Below, in pieces: positions 8,051 to 17,032 of a DNA stretch of 64,000 nt. The translations under genes were made by a program, and so were the position numbers. Positions within the stretch are counted from its first letter, which is position 1. Every line of letters begins with the position of its first letter. The notes under the pieces are model-generated. The model was not told where the DNA came from and made no database searches. It saw nothing but the letters and a program-made list of their open reading frames with translations. The stretch is taken from positions 1 to 64,000 of the forward strand of contig NZ_BDBL01000010.1 in NCBI RefSeq assembly GCF_001612965.1. Reading direction: 5' to 3'. This stretch comes from Nocardia kruczakiae NBRC 101016. Lineage in GTDB: Bacteria; Actinomycetota; Actinomycetes; Mycobacteriales; Mycobacteriaceae.

Positions 8051-9043
8051 ATGCGACAGCGATGGTGGGTGTGGATTGCCGCGTTCCTGATGAGCTTGGG
8101 AATGTGCACTACGTTCGCGTGCAGTAGCGGCACCGGCACCGGCACCGGCACCGGCACTCGTACCAGCACCGGCACTCGCACCGGGCCTGAGCAGACGGCA
8201 CCTGACTCACCCCCACCCTCCCGGGTAGGGGTGCCCGTGCTGGTCGCGAAGATAGACAACAGTCCGCAGGCACGGCCACCGGTTGGGCTCGGAGCCGCCG
8301 ATGTGGTCTACGTCGAGCCGGTCGAGGGTGGTTTGAGTCGGCTGGCCGCGGTGTTCTCGGCACAGAAACCCCCAGTGATCGGGCCTGTCCGGAGTGCGCG
8401 GGAAACGGATCTGACGCTGTTGGCCCAGTTCGGTAATCCGACGTTGGCATCCTCTGGTTCCGCACCCGAGCTTATTCCCGCCCTCGATTCCTCCTCGCTC
8501 CAGAACGCCTCGGCCGATCTGCAACCCGCGGCGTACTTCCGCGATTACAGTCGCGTCGCGCCACACAACCTGTTCGTCCGCCCCGATCAGTTGCCCGAAG
8601 GCGGCGGCTGGCCGGAGGCTTCGCAACTGCACTTCGGTCCTGCGCCCGCCGGCGGCCGGCCTACGCAACACGAGGAAGCGCGGTATCCGGCCGCGGTGAT
8701 CGGCTTCGACTGGTCACCCAGCGATCACGGCTGGCTGGTGTCCATGGATGGTGCTGCCTACAGCGCTGCCGATACCGGACGGCTCACGCCAAGTGCGGTC
8801 GTGCTGCAGAGTGTGCCGGTGCAGAACTCGGCCATCAGCGACGTGGCGGGGAGCGTCTCGCCCCTGGCGCAGACGACCGGTAGCGGTCAGGCGCTCGTAC
8901 TTCGCGACGGTCAAGAGTTCCCGGCCGAGTGGTCCCGGCCCTCGCCGGAGGCGGGCACAACGTATACAACCCCGACCGGCACAGACATCCCCTTCGCGCC
9001 GGGACAGGTCTGGACAGTTCTGGTTCCGGAGCAACTCTGGTGA
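8051..9043 (+). CDS. DUF3048-type lipoprotein (330 aa)
   Basis: An N-terminal signal (RWWVWIAAFLMSLGM) leads to a lipobox-like TFAC, then a low-complexity Gly-Thr/Arg-Thr linker (residues ~27-45). The body is a DUF3048 pair: VPVLVAKIDNSPQARPPVGL, VVYVEPVEGG, IGPVRSARETD, HNLFVR and a C-terminal domain ending in PGQVWTVLVPEQ. DUF3048 proteins (YerB-like) are surface lipoproteins of unknown function, usually about 330-350 aa, so this is full length. The linker is coded by a hexanucleotide tandem repeat. It is divergent from dapA and convergent with the HSDR_N gene. Confidence 0.85.
   Translation: MRQRWWVWIAAFLMSLGMCTTFACSSGTGTGTGTGTRTSTGTRTGPEQTAPDSPPPSRVGVPVLVAKIDNSPQARPPVGLGAADVVYVEPVEGGLSRLAAVFSAQKPPVIGPVRSARETDLTLLAQFGNPTLASSGSAPELIPALDSSSLQNASADLQPAAYFRDYSRVAPHNLFVRPDQLPEGGGWPEASQLHFGPAPAGGRPTQHEEARYPAAVIGFDWSPSDHGWLVSMDGAAYSAADTGRLTPSAVVLQSVPVQNSAISDVAGSVSPLAQTTGSGQALVLRDGQEFPAEWSRPSPEAGTTYTTPTGTDIPFAPGQVWTVLVPEQLW
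8129..8182 (+). repeat. Hexanucleotide tandem repeat in the lipoprotein gene
   Basis: Nine six-base units derived from GGCACC; the first four are perfect and the later ones vary by one or two bases (GGCACT, CGTACC, AGCACC, GGCACT, CGCACC). They are in frame and code for alternating Gly/Arg/Ser and Thr just after the lipidation site. Because the unit is six bases, copy-number change would alter linker length without breaking the frame. Confidence 0.9.
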
Positions 9044-9348
9044 GCCCTGTCCTCGCGGTGTGACCGTTGATCGCGTGTCATTCGACGATGGGAGGTAGCC
9101 GGAGTCCGGATTTGCTTGGTGCGGGACAGAAGCCGAGAAAGCTGTCGCTACTGTCGGCAGGGGAGTGACGCAGCTCGGCGAAAGGACTCGGCCGACAGTT
9201 GCGGGTGCTGGCGGGCTGGGAGGCAGTCGGTACGTGCCCGGCGGCGGTCGATGGTTCGGCCCCATTCGTGGCGGTTCCTGTGAGACGGGCCGCTATTTCC
9301 GCGGCCCGCCGCCTCGTGACAGATTGTCCAGCCGCAGCCGACTGAGCT
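9044..9348. other. Intergenic stretch between convergent genes, with a GC hairpin at 9286-9308
   Basis: No gene is supportable here. Near the HSDR_N end an 8-bp perfect stem CGGGCCGC / GCGGCCCG with a seven-base loop (9286-9308) could act as a terminator for either convergent gene. There is no T-tract, which is common for actinobacterial terminators. Confidence 0.4.
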
Positions 9349-10449
9349 TCACCCGTAGTTCTTCACCGTCGCGAGCAGCCGATCCGCGTGCTGGTACAGA
9401 TCGACAACACTGCCGATGTCATGTCGTTCCCCGTCTTTCCCGTTCTCGAACGTCGTGACGAACTTGACGCTTTTTCCGTTGAGGTGAAGGCGCACAATCG
9501 GTTTGCGGTTGTTGTCATCGAGGAGCACCGCGAAGTATGCCTTGGCATCGCGGTAGCAGACCCGTGTCGGGTCTATGTCCTTGGCCAGGATCGCGCGAAC
9601 GATATTGAAGCCGTCAAGCTCTGCCTCTGTGGTGACGACACCGTCGTCGGTGACTGGCGTTTCCGGTTCGGGGGCCTGCGGAGCCGCCGCCGCAGGAGCC
9701 TCGGAAGGTGCCGCGATGACCGCGCTCGTATTGTCGCCGAGCGCATTGTTCAACCGGTCGCTCACCTGGTCGGCGACGAACTGCGCTGCGGCCTTCGTAA
9801 CCAGCGGCCGGAACTGGTCCACGATCTTCTGAGTTGCCTTCCCCTCATAGACGCGGGCGATGAAGTACCGTACCCAGTCATCGGTCGGGAGCTTGATCTC
9901 CTGTGCCAGTAGGCGTTTGACCTGGCCGATGTATTTGAGTTCTTCGGCGGCGCTCACGATGGAGTCGAGGTCGAACGACTCCTTCGACAGCTTCGCTACC
10001 TCGGGAACGAGAACGTTGTCCATATCGAGAATGTCGAAAACCAGGAACGGCTTCGAGTCCATGATGTTGGGACGATCACCGTCTGTATAGACCTGGTACT
10101 CACGACCATTGGTGAGGATCGCGATCCTGGCAGACGTGACGGAGAAGTACCGGAAGAGCTGGGAGGCATGGTTGATGTTGAGCGGCTCCGCGATCTTCTT
10201 GCACTCGATCAGGATTTGGACGGCGCCGTCCCGGAGAATCGCGTAGTCGATCTTCTCGCCCTTCTTGGTCCCGACATCCGAAACGAATTCAGGCACGACC
10301 TCGGAAGGGTCGAACACGTCGTAACCGAGCACCTGGGCGATGAACGGCATGACGAGTGCGTTCTTTGTCGCTTCCTCGGTGACGATCGACGACTGGGTCG
10401 AGCGGAGTTTGGTTGCGATGACATTGATTCGGTCGAGCGTGTTGGACAT
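9349..10449 (-). CDS. HSDR_N-type restriction endonuclease-like protein (366 aa)
   Basis: The first ~180 residues match the N-terminal nuclease domain of type I restriction HsdR: a helical lead (EEATKNALVMPFIAQVLGYD), then the PD-(D/E)xK core with D in EKIDYAIL and ECK in VQILIECKK, and the following QLFRYFSVTSARIAILTNG. There is no helicase part, so this is a stand-alone HSDR_N protein. An Ala/Pro linker (~245-265) leads to a C-terminal domain of about 100 aa that ends in LLATVKNYG. GGGGAGG lies nine bases before the ATG. Stand-alone HSDR_N proteins are found near defence genes and prophages; partner genes here may be the qatBC/helicase group. Cytoplasmic DNA cleavage is inferred. Confidence 0.85.
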   Translation of the reverse strand: MSNTLDRINVIATKLRSTQSSIVTEEATKNALVMPFIAQVLGYDVFDPSEVVPEFVSDVGTKKGEKIDYAILRDGAVQILIECKKIAEPLNINHASQLFRYFSVTSARIAILTNGREYQVYTDGDRPNIMDSKPFLVFDILDMDNVLVPEVAKLSKESFDLDSIVSAAEELKYIGQVKRLLAQEIKLPTDDWVRYFIARVYEGKATQKIVDQFRPLVTKAAAQFVADQVSDRLNNALGDNTSAVIAAPSEAPAAAAPQAPEPETPVTDDGVVTTEAELDGFNIVRAILAKDIDPTRVCYRDAKAYFAVLLDDNNRKPIVRLHLNGKSVKFVTTFENGKDGERHDIGSVVDLYQHADRLLATVKNYG

Positions 10450-10487
10450 GGGCTCATGCCTCCCCGTGTGGTGCCTGAATTCGAGGA

Positions 10488-10870
10488 TCAGGCGATGTTC
10501 TGTGGTGGATTCTGTTTGCAGGGCCGAGATTTGGGTTCATCCCCGGGTACGATCTCGATCTTCGAAGCAGGGGCGAGATCCGTCGGCTGGAGGTTCGTCC
10601 CAGTAGGACCCGGAAGTTTCGTTGCCGATGGCGGATCTCGGACGACATCGATCGCCGACCAATCGGCACGAATCAACGCGGGCAGTTGAGGATGCCGGAT
10701 CGGTGCGGTGCGGCGGCGGGACCGGCGTTCTCGGGCGCCGGGTGGCAGACGGTGGCGAGTCCTACGACCTCCGCGCCTGAAGGGTGTTCGGTGGATTCGT
10801 CACGCTCCCTCATCTCGTTGAGGCGCAAGACAATTCCCGTGGCGGTCCGGAGGGGGTGTGGCTCGCGCAT
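10488..10870 (-). pseudogene. Small gene split by a frameshift, unknown function
   Basis: Two minus-strand frames read as one plausible protein. Frame one starts at 10870 (MREPHPLRTATGIVLRLNEM...) and stops at 10673; the neighbouring frame is open from about 10700 (PIRHPQLPALIRADWSAIDV) to a TGA at 10488. Switching frame near 10690-10700 would give about 125 aa. Both halves have normal high-GC codon use, so a single indel or sequencing error is the simplest reading. A TTGA overlap also allows two coupled small ORFs. The rest of 10450-11125 shows no other gene. Confidence 0.35.
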
Positions 10871-11125
10871 GCCTGTATGAGATAGCCGTAGCTGTGAGCG
10901 GTGTTACACAGTTTGAAGGTTTAGATCAGCAATGCCCGGTTGGGCAACGCTGCGCCGTCCACGTTCGGTCGTGATTCGCAATAGCTTCGAATGTCTTTGT
11001 GCGATCCGCATGTGTGTCGTCGCCGATGCAGGACCCGGCACCGTTGATTGTTTCGGCGATACCGGCGGAGCGTGACTACGATCGGTGGCCACTGGGCGAC
11101 ATTGTCGACGGAGTGGAGTCGGGTG

Positions 11126-14100
11126 GTGGGTGGGGAAGACGAGCGGCGCGGCACGATCGTCGAGTTCTGGCAGGCCGTGGAGATGTTCAGTCCGCAACGG
11201 GTGGACCGGCCCGACCGGCAGCAACGAGTCTTCCAGGTGGAAGCCGACGAGCCGTTGCCGTGGGATCCGGGCCATGAACTGGCTCGCCTCGCCTTGCGCC
11301 CCCACCTGGCGTGGCGGCACATCGTGTACGTGGGGATCTACCGTCTCGACGAAGTCTTCGAGGTGTTGTCGCGGCGTTTCGATCCCGATCCCGACAGTTA
11401 CGACGAGCGGCCGGCCGGTGAAAGTGCCGTTGCCGCATTTCTGATAGACGAAAATGGTTGCGCCGTACCGGGTTCGGATGTGCTGTCCAGCTGTGCCTGG
11501 GCGACCGGCCACGCCGGTGACGATGAGCCCGGACCGAAATGGATCGCAGATTTTCAGGACGCATCCATCGAGTTCACTCGGCTCTGGCAGAAGGTGATCA
11601 CCGCCGAGCGCACCGGCGTGCCCGTCGACGATTCAGCACAGCCGGCCCTGCGGGTATTCGACCGGACCGTTCTCGATGAATGTCTCACTGCAGCGATCCA
11701 GGCGGCCGGGATCAGTGGAGTGCTGCCGGTGGCGGGTATTCGAGTTCGTAGTCAGATCGTGGCCCGGCGTACGGCGAACGAGGTGAACGGCCTCGATTTC
11801 CTGAACAGTTTCATTATGGACGATCTGGTCCGGGTCGGCGGCCACGTCACCCGGGGAGATGCCGGCGCGGCTCTGCGTGACTATCTGTGCCCGGAGGATC
11901 GGATATCGACCGGCGCACGGATCGATGTTCGGGAGCGGATCGACACTGTGCTGGAGCTGACCTCTCCGGCCGCAGTGCCGGCGGGCCGGTGGCCGAGCGA
12001 TCCCGGCCATGCCCTCGCCCTGTCTCAACAACTGGCCGTCAACACCGCGTTGGGGATGAGCGATACCGGCATCATGGGCGTCAACGGCCCGCCCGGAACG
12101 GGAAAGACCACCATGTTGCGTGACATCATCAGCGCGCTCGTGGTGGAACGTGCCGCGCGGCTGGCAGCATTGCCGGAACCGGGTGCTGCATTCACCGGCG
12201 AGCGGATGCGCTGGAAGACCGGCGACCGCACCCGTGTCGTCAGTTTGCTGAGGCCGGAGCTGACCGGGTTCGAGGTCGTTGTGGCTTCCTCGAACAACGG
12301 TGCGGTACAGAACGTGACCGATGAGATTCCCGCGTCCGATGCGATCGGTGCCGACTGGCGAGGCGCGGCGGCTGAGGTGAACTACTTTCCGGAGATAGCT
12401 ACCGCCTTATTAGCACCGGATCCGGCCGAACGGTCGTCGGAGGCAACCTCGGCTGCCCCGATCGACGGCTGGGCACTGATGGCGGCGCGACTCGGAAACA
12501 AGACCAATCGTGGGCGTTTCGTCGATGCGTTCTGGTACCACACTCCGGAATCCGATGAGGACCCACAGGATTGGGCCGGCCTGCTGCCGATCCTCAGGTC
12601 CTGGGAAGCGGAGGCGCCGCAGCAGACCTGGGCGGAGGCGGTGGCGGCATTCCGAGCCGTGGAGACACGGGTCGAGACCATCCGCCGGTCTCGATCCGCC
12701 GTTTATGCGCAGCTGACCAGGTGCAAGGAGGTGAAGCAGCAGCTCGACACGACCGTGGCGGACCTCGCGGCTGCCGCGGCGAGCCTGGAGACCGCTCGCG
12801 GACAACGTGATTCGGCGTTTCGAACCGCGAGCGAATGCGTCCGGGAAGCGGAACGGCTCGCTCGTGTTCAACAAGCTGCTGACGAGCAGGCCGCGCGGCA
12901 GCGCCGCGCCGCTGCGGAGCAAGCCGTCCGTGACAGCCGGGCGGAGGTCGAACGGATCGTCGACGGTCGCCGGGTCCGCGCCGAGGAATCAGTGCGGCGA
13001 TGGGGAGCGGAACTCGATCGGAGGGTCGCAACCCGGGACGAACACCGTGCGCTGCGACCGGGGTGGTGGAAGATGTTGTGGTCCTTGGGGACCGCCGGTC
13101 GCGAGTGGAAGCAGCGAGACTCGTCGCTGGCCGCCCAGGTGCAACAGGCATCGCAAGCGGTGGCCCAGGCTCAGGCCGAATGGGAAGCGGTGCAGTGTGA
13201 TCTCGCCATCGCCCGGTCAGCGGTGTCCACCGCCCAGCACGAGTTGACTGCGGCAACTCGCGCCCTGAACGTCGGCATACCGCTTCCGTCGGTGGCCTAT
13301 GAGCCGCTGGCCAACGCGAACCGAACCCTCGAACATGCCGAGCGCGAAGTCACCGCGGCAGCACAGGCATTGAGCCGGGGCGAACGGCGATACCAAACAC
13401 TGCGAGAAGAACTGATAACCCTGAGCGCGGCACTTGCCGACAATGCCGGACTGGGGGTCTACTTCCCGGACGACACCTGGTGGACCGACCGGGTGCGCCG
13501 GGAATCGGCGGCCCCCTGGACCGATCCCGAATGGAATACCGCACGTAGTGAACTATTGCTGGCGGCCCTGGCGCTGCATCGATCGTTCCTGCGGCAGATG
13601 CCCACCCGGATGCGCCAGAATCTGCACGCCGCCATGGACATAGTCGGTGGTGGGGCGCCCCGCGACCTTTCGGCCCAGGCGGCGCAAGCGGCATGGCAGA
13701 GTCTGTTCCTGGTGGTGCCCGTCGTCTCCACCACCTTCGCGTCCTACGGTCGGTTGTTCGGTCACCTGGAGCGAGAGGCTCTCGGATGGTTGCTCATCGA
13801 CGAAGCGGGACAGGCGACTCCGCAGAACGCGGTAGGTGCGCTGTGGCGGACCCGGCGGGCCGTTGTCGTCGGAGACCCATTGCAGTTGGAACCAGTGACT
13901 ACGCTCCCGTTCCGCACCGAGGATGCCCTCCGCACCGACTTCGGGGTCGACCCGCAGTGGAATCCCAGCGGCACGTCGGTGCAGCGTATCGCCGACCGGC
14001 TCACCCCACTGGGGACGTCGCTGCCGGATGACGAGGGCACGACGTGGGTGGGGGTTCCGCTCACCGTGCATCGGCGCTGCGATGCTCCGATGTTCGATAT

Positions 14101-14626
14101 CGTCAACACGATCGCCTACGACGGCCTGATGATCAATGGCACCGGCACCGCGGCCCGTGAACGCTTCGACGCGACCTACCCGAGTCTTCCCGAATCCAAG
14201 TGGATCGACCTGGTCGGCGCCAGCGCACACGGGCACTGGATACCCGACGAAGGCCGGCAATTGGACCGGATTCTGCGGACACTCCATGATCTCGGCATCG
14301 CCATGTCCGAAGTCATGGTCATCAGCCCGTTCCGCGACGTCGCCCGCGAAATCGGCCAACGTGCCGGGGGTCGTCCCGGCTTGACCGCGGGCACGATCCA
14401 TACCGCCCAGGGAAAGCAAGCCGACGTGGTGATTCTGGTTCTCGGCGGCGATCCGGCCCGTCCCGGCGCCCGGCGGTGGGCGGCGAGCAAACCCAATCTG
14501 CTCAATGTCGCTGTGAGCCGGGCGAAACGGCGGCTCTATGTGATCGGCGATCATGGGTCTTGGTCGCGCGAACGGTACTTCCGAACGTTGGCCAGGCATC
14601 TTCCACAGGCCGAGCCGGTGCGGTGA
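11126..14626 (+). CDS. Large SF1 helicase with an inserted coiled coil (~1166 aa)
   Basis: An Upf1-like superfamily 1 helicase. Walker A is GPPGTGKTTM (near residue 320), Walker B is LLIDEAGQATPQ (near 890), followed by VVVGDPLQLEPV, and the C-terminal motifs GTIHTAQGKQADVVIL (~1090) and LLNVAVSRAKRRLYVIGD close the second RecA domain. Residues ~525-770 are a long Ala/Gln/Glu/Arg coiled coil inserted between the Walker motifs. The first ~300 residues are an unassigned domain (VEFWQAVEMFSPQ). I chose the GTG at 11126 because GGAG lies seven bases upstream; the frame is open to 11048. It is convergent with qatC, 102 bases apart. ATP-driven unwinding of nucleic acid is expected; a role in phage defence is inferred from position. 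Confidence 0.85.
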   Translation: MGGEDERRGTIVEFWQAVEMFSPQRVDRPDRQQRVFQVEADEPLPWDPGHELARLALRPHLAWRHIVYVGIYRLDEVFEVLSRRFDPDPDSYDERPAGESAVAAFLIDENGCAVPGSDVLSSCAWATGHAGDDEPGPKWIADFQDASIEFTRLWQKVITAERTGVPVDDSAQPALRVFDRTVLDECLTAAIQAAGISGVLPVAGIRVRSQIVARRTANEVNGLDFLNSFIMDDLVRVGGHVTRGDAGAALRDYLCPEDRISTGARIDVRERIDTVLELTSPAAVPAGRWPSDPGHALALSQQLAVNTALGMSDTGIMGVNGPPGTGKTTMLRDIISALVVERAARLAALPEPGAAFTGERMRWKTGDRTRVVSLLRPELTGFEVVVASSNNGAVQNVTDEIPASDAIGADWRGAAAEVNYFPEIATALLAPDPAERSSEATSAAPIDGWALMAARLGNKTNRGRFVDAFWYHTPESDEDPQDWAGLLPILRSWEAEAPQQTWAEAVAAFRAVETRVETIRRSRSAVYAQLTRCKEVKQQLDTTVADLAAAAASLETARGQRDSAFRTASECVREAERLARVQQAADEQAARQRRAAAEQAVRDSRAEVERIVDGRRVRAEESVRRWGAELDRRVATRDEHRALRPGWWKMLWSLGTAGREWKQRDSSLAAQVQQASQAVAQAQAEWEAVQCDLAIARSAVSTAQHELTAATRALNVGIPLPSVAYEPLANANRTLEHAEREVTAAAQALSRGERRYQTLREELITLSAALADNAGLGVYFPDDTWWTDRVRRESAAPWTDPEWNTARSELLLAALALHRSFLRQMPTRMRQNLHAAMDIVGGGAPRDLSAQAAQAAWQSLFLVVPVVSTTFASYGRLFGHLEREALGWLLIDEAGQATPQNAVGALWRTRRAVVVGDPLQLEPVTTLPFRTEDALRTDFGVDPQWNPSGTSVQRIADRLTPLGTSLPDDEGTTWVGVPLTVHRRCDAPMFDIVNTIAYDGLMINGTGTAARERFDATYPSLPESKWIDLVGASAHGHWIPDEGRQLDRILRTLHDLGIAMSEVMVISPFRDVAREIGQRAGGRPGLTAGTIHTAQGKQADVVILVLGGDPARPGARRWAASKPNLLNVAVSRAKRRLYVIGDHGSWSRERYFRTLARHLPQAEPVR

Positions 14627-14728
14627 ACTCCGGACACGTTGCGGCCCAACCGGGTCCTGCTGGCTGGGATGCACTGCAAGACAACCCCGTGCGATCGTGC
14701 CGTCGCGGTGTCGCTTCGGCGACTACTG

Positions 14729-16063
14729 CTAGCGGTCATTCGGATTCAGATGCGGGACCAGGTCGGCCAGCATGGATCTCAGCTCGTCGCGGCCACGCTC
14801 GAGTACCGGCATGACGGACAGCGCAGAAATCGCCTGGGGATAGGGGGTATCCGCGAGGAGGTCGTCCACCACGAACGGCGTATCCAACCACTGAATCAAG
14901 TCACGCAGGTGGGAGGCATCCCTTCTCGCCTTTCTGCTCGTTCCCGCGAGGTCGATCGATGCGAGTGGGTGGGCGTACCCGGAATCATCGCCGTCGGCGA
15001 GCGCACTGTGCAGTCCGGAGCGCCGGACCAGACAGGGGAAGCAGGTCCCGCAATTGAAGTGTGCGCGGTTACTGTCTCGACGTGCCACGGTCGGGCGGCC
15101 GCAGCTCACCGTGCGTCGCAGCACCTCGGAAGCGAGCCCCGAGTCGATGGCGCACCGGCAGACTTCGCCCTTGGTCGCATGCAGAAACGGGTTACGGACG
15201 GTTATATAGCCTCCGACGGCGGCGATGAGTTGATTGATGGTGTCGATGACCCACGGATGAACGGATCGGGTGGAGCAGGACGATCTGCGGCCGGATGTCA
15301 GCGGCGGGTTGATGGCGAGCTGACCGTTCTCCGGCACGACGACATCGGATATGTCGTCGCCGGCCGCTTGGCACACCGCCGCGGCGATATAGGTCAAGCT
15401 GCGTGACCTGTTGCTCGAGTCGAGGCAGCCTCCGATGGGGAGCAGCCGCCTCGAGAACAGCGTCATGCGAGAATCCGCCGACTTCTGATTCGGCACAAGA
15501 CGTTTGATTTCGTCGAAGATCTCCTTCTGGCGCCCTTTCACCGTGGGATCGAAGGCGACGAATTGAATTCGCTCCTCGTGGCCCAGACGAGCCGCGCGGT
15601 AAGCGGCATAGGCGGTCGAGTCCAGGCCGCCGGAGAACAGCGCCACCGATGTCGGCGGGTTGTCGACGAGGTTGGGGGTCTTGGTCGGCGACTCGATTCC
15701 ATCGTGGAAGCCGATGTCCCATCGATCGCCGGTCAGCAATTGCAGCAGGCTGTCGAGTCTTTCGCATTGCGACTTCCAGACGTCGGGCTCGTGCACCTGG
15801 ACCGAGAGTTCGATGGTTCGGGTCCAGCGGTCGGGCGCCGCGTCTCGGCGCGACCGCCGATCGGCCAGGTAGACGGCTTGGGCGATTCGCCAGAAATCCT
15901 GCGCCCAAGTCTGTTCGGCCGCTCCGACACTGGTGTTCCGCCTTTTCGCTTCCGGGTCGTCGCGGAAGTCTCGATCCGAGAATCGAATCCAGGAGTCATC
16001 GAAAGAGGTGCTGGGCGTGGTGTTCACACCGGTGAAGCGGTACCGGAACTCTCCGCCTGACAT
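14729..16063 (-). CDS. qatC: QatC-like QueC-family protein (444 aa)
   Basis: A PP-loop ATP pyrophosphatase of the QueC family. The P-loop is SVALFSGGLDSTAY and a zinc site is formed by Cys residues in FNCGTCFPCLVRR near the end of the QueC core. The N-terminal ~140 residues are extra relative to QueC, as in QatC of the Qat anti-phage system, and the length fits that family. QueC makes 7-cyano-7-deazaguanine; in Qat the substrate is thought to be a protein or nucleotide rather than tRNA precursor, but this is unsettled. qatB lies 11 bases upstream. The ribosome site is a run of seven G (16069-16075) that also covers the last base of the qatB stop. No qatA or qatD is in the window. Confidence 0.85.
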   Translation of the reverse strand: MSGGEFRYRFTGVNTTPSTSFDDSWIRFSDRDFRDDPEAKRRNTSVGAAEQTWAQDFWRIAQAVYLADRRSRRDAAPDRWTRTIELSVQVHEPDVWKSQCERLDSLLQLLTGDRWDIGFHDGIESPTKTPNLVDNPPTSVALFSGGLDSTAYAAYRAARLGHEERIQFVAFDPTVKGRQKEIFDEIKRLVPNQKSADSRMTLFSRRLLPIGGCLDSSNRSRSLTYIAAAVCQAAGDDISDVVVPENGQLAINPPLTSGRRSSCSTRSVHPWVIDTINQLIAAVGGYITVRNPFLHATKGEVCRCAIDSGLASEVLRRTVSCGRPTVARRDSNRAHFNCGTCFPCLVRRSGLHSALADGDDSGYAHPLASIDLAGTSRKARRDASHLRDLIQWLDTPFVVDDLLADTPYPQAISALSVMPVLERGRDELRSMLADLVPHLNPNDR

Positions 16064-16074
16064 GGCATCCCCCC

Positions 16075-16824
16075 CTACGGTTCGATCGGCAGGCCCACCA
16101 GGCGGCGGACATTGTCTTCGAGTAGTTGACGGCTGAGGTCAGCCAGTGAGATGTCGTCGGCGTCGGCTCGCTCCGCACACGGATCGAGGACAAGCTCGGT
16201 GAGCGTGTCCGCCAGCCATTCCGCGATTCTGCCGCCGGGGTCGACGAGATACAGCAAGGGCACGGCGACACTGAGCTTGGCCGCCGCGACTCCGGCGATG
16301 AATTCGATGAGCACGTTTTTCAGGAAGAGTTCGTATACGGCACAGAAGAGATCGTCCGGGATCCGGTAGTGACCGCCGCTTTCGACAGCATCGGCCAGGG
16401 CCTTGTCTTCCAACAGCTTTCGTGCGCATCGGACGGCGGCTGCGCGCGCGGCACCATCTGCCGGCGTGGCGGCTATGCCGACGACACGCTCGGTGAATAT
16501 CGCCACGAACTCTGTGCGGCGATCGGCGGATATGTTCGCGGAATCCGGGAGTGGGCAACCACCTGATGACAGTTCCGCCAGCATGTCCACGAGGCCGTGG
16601 CCGGAAGTAACCATCGTAGGGATCAGGCCGTATGCGCCGGGATCGGCCTCGAGCGTTGTGCGTAGCGCGGACACGCACTGCTCGATGACCCGGTGCAGCT
16701 TGTCGTCGAAAGGTGCTGTATCGCTGGCGACTTCGGCCGACAGCGTGCTCAGGCGCCCGAAGGCGGCATTCGGCTTGCGCCAGGCGTCGCCCGTTGGTCC
16801 AGGCCATCGTGTCGAGGTCCCCAC
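16075..16824 (-). CDS. qatB: QatB-like anti-phage protein (249 aa)
   Basis: The N-terminus has the QatB signature GTSTRWPGP, with Gly-Thr-Ser right after the start, followed by a helical protein with no enzyme motif. I chose GTG at 16824 because GGGAGG lies four bases upstream and this puts the signature at the very N-terminus; an ATG at 16854 is in frame but gives an atypical leader. In the known Qat system QatB acts with the QueC-like QatC; its N-terminal Gly/Ser region could be the target of modification (inference). It lies downstream of brxHI on the same strand with a 208-base gap, so it may have its own promoter. Confidence 0.8.
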   Translation of the reverse strand: MGTSTRWPGPTGDAWRKPNAAFGRLSTLSAEVASDTAPFDDKLHRVIEQCVSALRTTLEADPGAYGLIPTMVTSGHGLVDMLAELSSGGCPLPDSANISADRRTEFVAIFTERVVGIAATPADGAARAAAVRCARKLLEDKALADAVESGGHYRIPDDLFCAVYELFLKNVLIEFIAGVAAAKLSVAVPLLYLVDPGGRIAEWLADTLTELVLDPCAERADADDISLADLSRQLLEDNVRRLVGLPIEP

Positions 16825-17032
16825 TGCGCCTCCCAGCGCCGGGTCCCGGAACATGCCGGTTGCCGGCCGAGTCGAGTCTCGTCAGTGGTGATTCTATCGG
16901 ACGGAACGGGCAATAACGCCGAAAATCGTTGCGCGGCAACGGCTAAGCCTAGTTGCAGGACGTTCGCTCATGAGGATCTTCTGGGGCGTCAGGATCCGTG
17001 CCATCATGCTGGCCGCGTCGGTTGTCAGAGGA

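Noticed and set aside
8129..8182. CRISPR-like short repeats
   Set aside because: Six-base tandem units without spacers, inside a coding region.
9349..10449. HSDR_N protein as part of a full type I restriction system
   Set aside because: No HsdM or HsdS gene is in the window and the helicase part of HsdR is missing.
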